From positions 1,221,855 to 1,285,854 of the forward strand of contig VXAZ01003887.1 of assembly GCA_013399875.1 (NCBI GenBank): DNA of 64,000 nucleotides. Direction: 5' to 3'. Each line of letters starts with the position of its first letter. Positions within the stretch are counted from its first letter, which is position 1. This DNA comes from Gymnorhina tibicen. Its lineage: Eukaryota; Chordata; Aves; Passeriformes; Artamidae. Below are positions 63,974 through 64,000 of this stretch, piece by piece. A program made the translations under genes and the position numbers. The notes under the pieces are model-generated. The model was not told the DNA's origin, made no database searches, and saw only the letters and a list, made by a program, of their open reading frames with translations.

Positions 63974-64000
63974 TGTTGTGTTTTAACCCCAGCCAGCAGC
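63974..64000 (-). mobile_element. Start of a third LTR copy, cut by the window edge
   Basis: TGTTGTGTTTTAACCCCAGC then CAGCAGC matches the first bases of the two solo LTRs in the same orientation. Only 27 bp are visible. Confidence 0.7.

Overview
This is a vertebrate, almost certainly avian, nuclear window. It carries CR1 LINE fragments, a tRNA-Ile-like SINE with a CR1-type tail, and long-terminal-repeat copies of a kind I know from bird genomes. The SINE and LTR types point towards a passerine or near relative, but that is from memory and unchecked. The only protein-coding gene I can support is FOXN3 (forkhead box N3, CHES1), a transcriptional repressor, on the minus strand. Two coding exons are present. 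Exon 2 (52099..51543) has the start codon and the first 181 residues, including most of the forkhead domain. Exon 3 (23211..23075) encodes residues 182-226, including the second wing. They are separated by a 28.3 kb intron, and the reading frame joins cleanly. No later FOXN3 exon was recognised, so the 3' part of the gene lies beyond the left edge.

Layout from right to left, in the direction of FOXN3 transcription. 55.4-64 kb is upstream flank with two solo LTRs (57.8 and 61.7 kb) and the start of a third at the right edge. 53.8-55.4 kb is a CpG island interrupted by a 691-base assembly gap; it is the likely FOXN3 promoter and first exon. 53.59-53.67 kb holds a candidate 82-nt 5'UTR exon with good splice sites. 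Exon 2 follows at 51.5-52.1 kb. Intron 2 contains paired RFX-type X-box motifs at 48.2 kb, a truncated CR1 (43.1-43.9 kb), a CR1 tail (39.9 kb) and a SINE (39.0 kb). Exon 3 is at 23.1 kb. A second, intragenic CpG island with a perfect X-box lies at 21.8-22.4 kb, next to a 38-bp minisatellite (21.1-21.4 kb). The left 21 kb is intron with an LTR-like element near 8.9 kb and simple repeats.

Most of the window is non-coding. Apart from the two FOXN3 exons, every open reading frame looks like chance, repeat-derived or reading through the gap. The observations most worth checking are the predicted upstream ORF whose stop codon abuts the FOXN3 start codon, the set of X-box motifs at possible FOXN3 regulatory sites, the intragenic CpG island as a possible promoter for a forkhead-less transcript, and the sense-oriented solo LTRs upstream of the promoter. 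I found no convincing new biological system.
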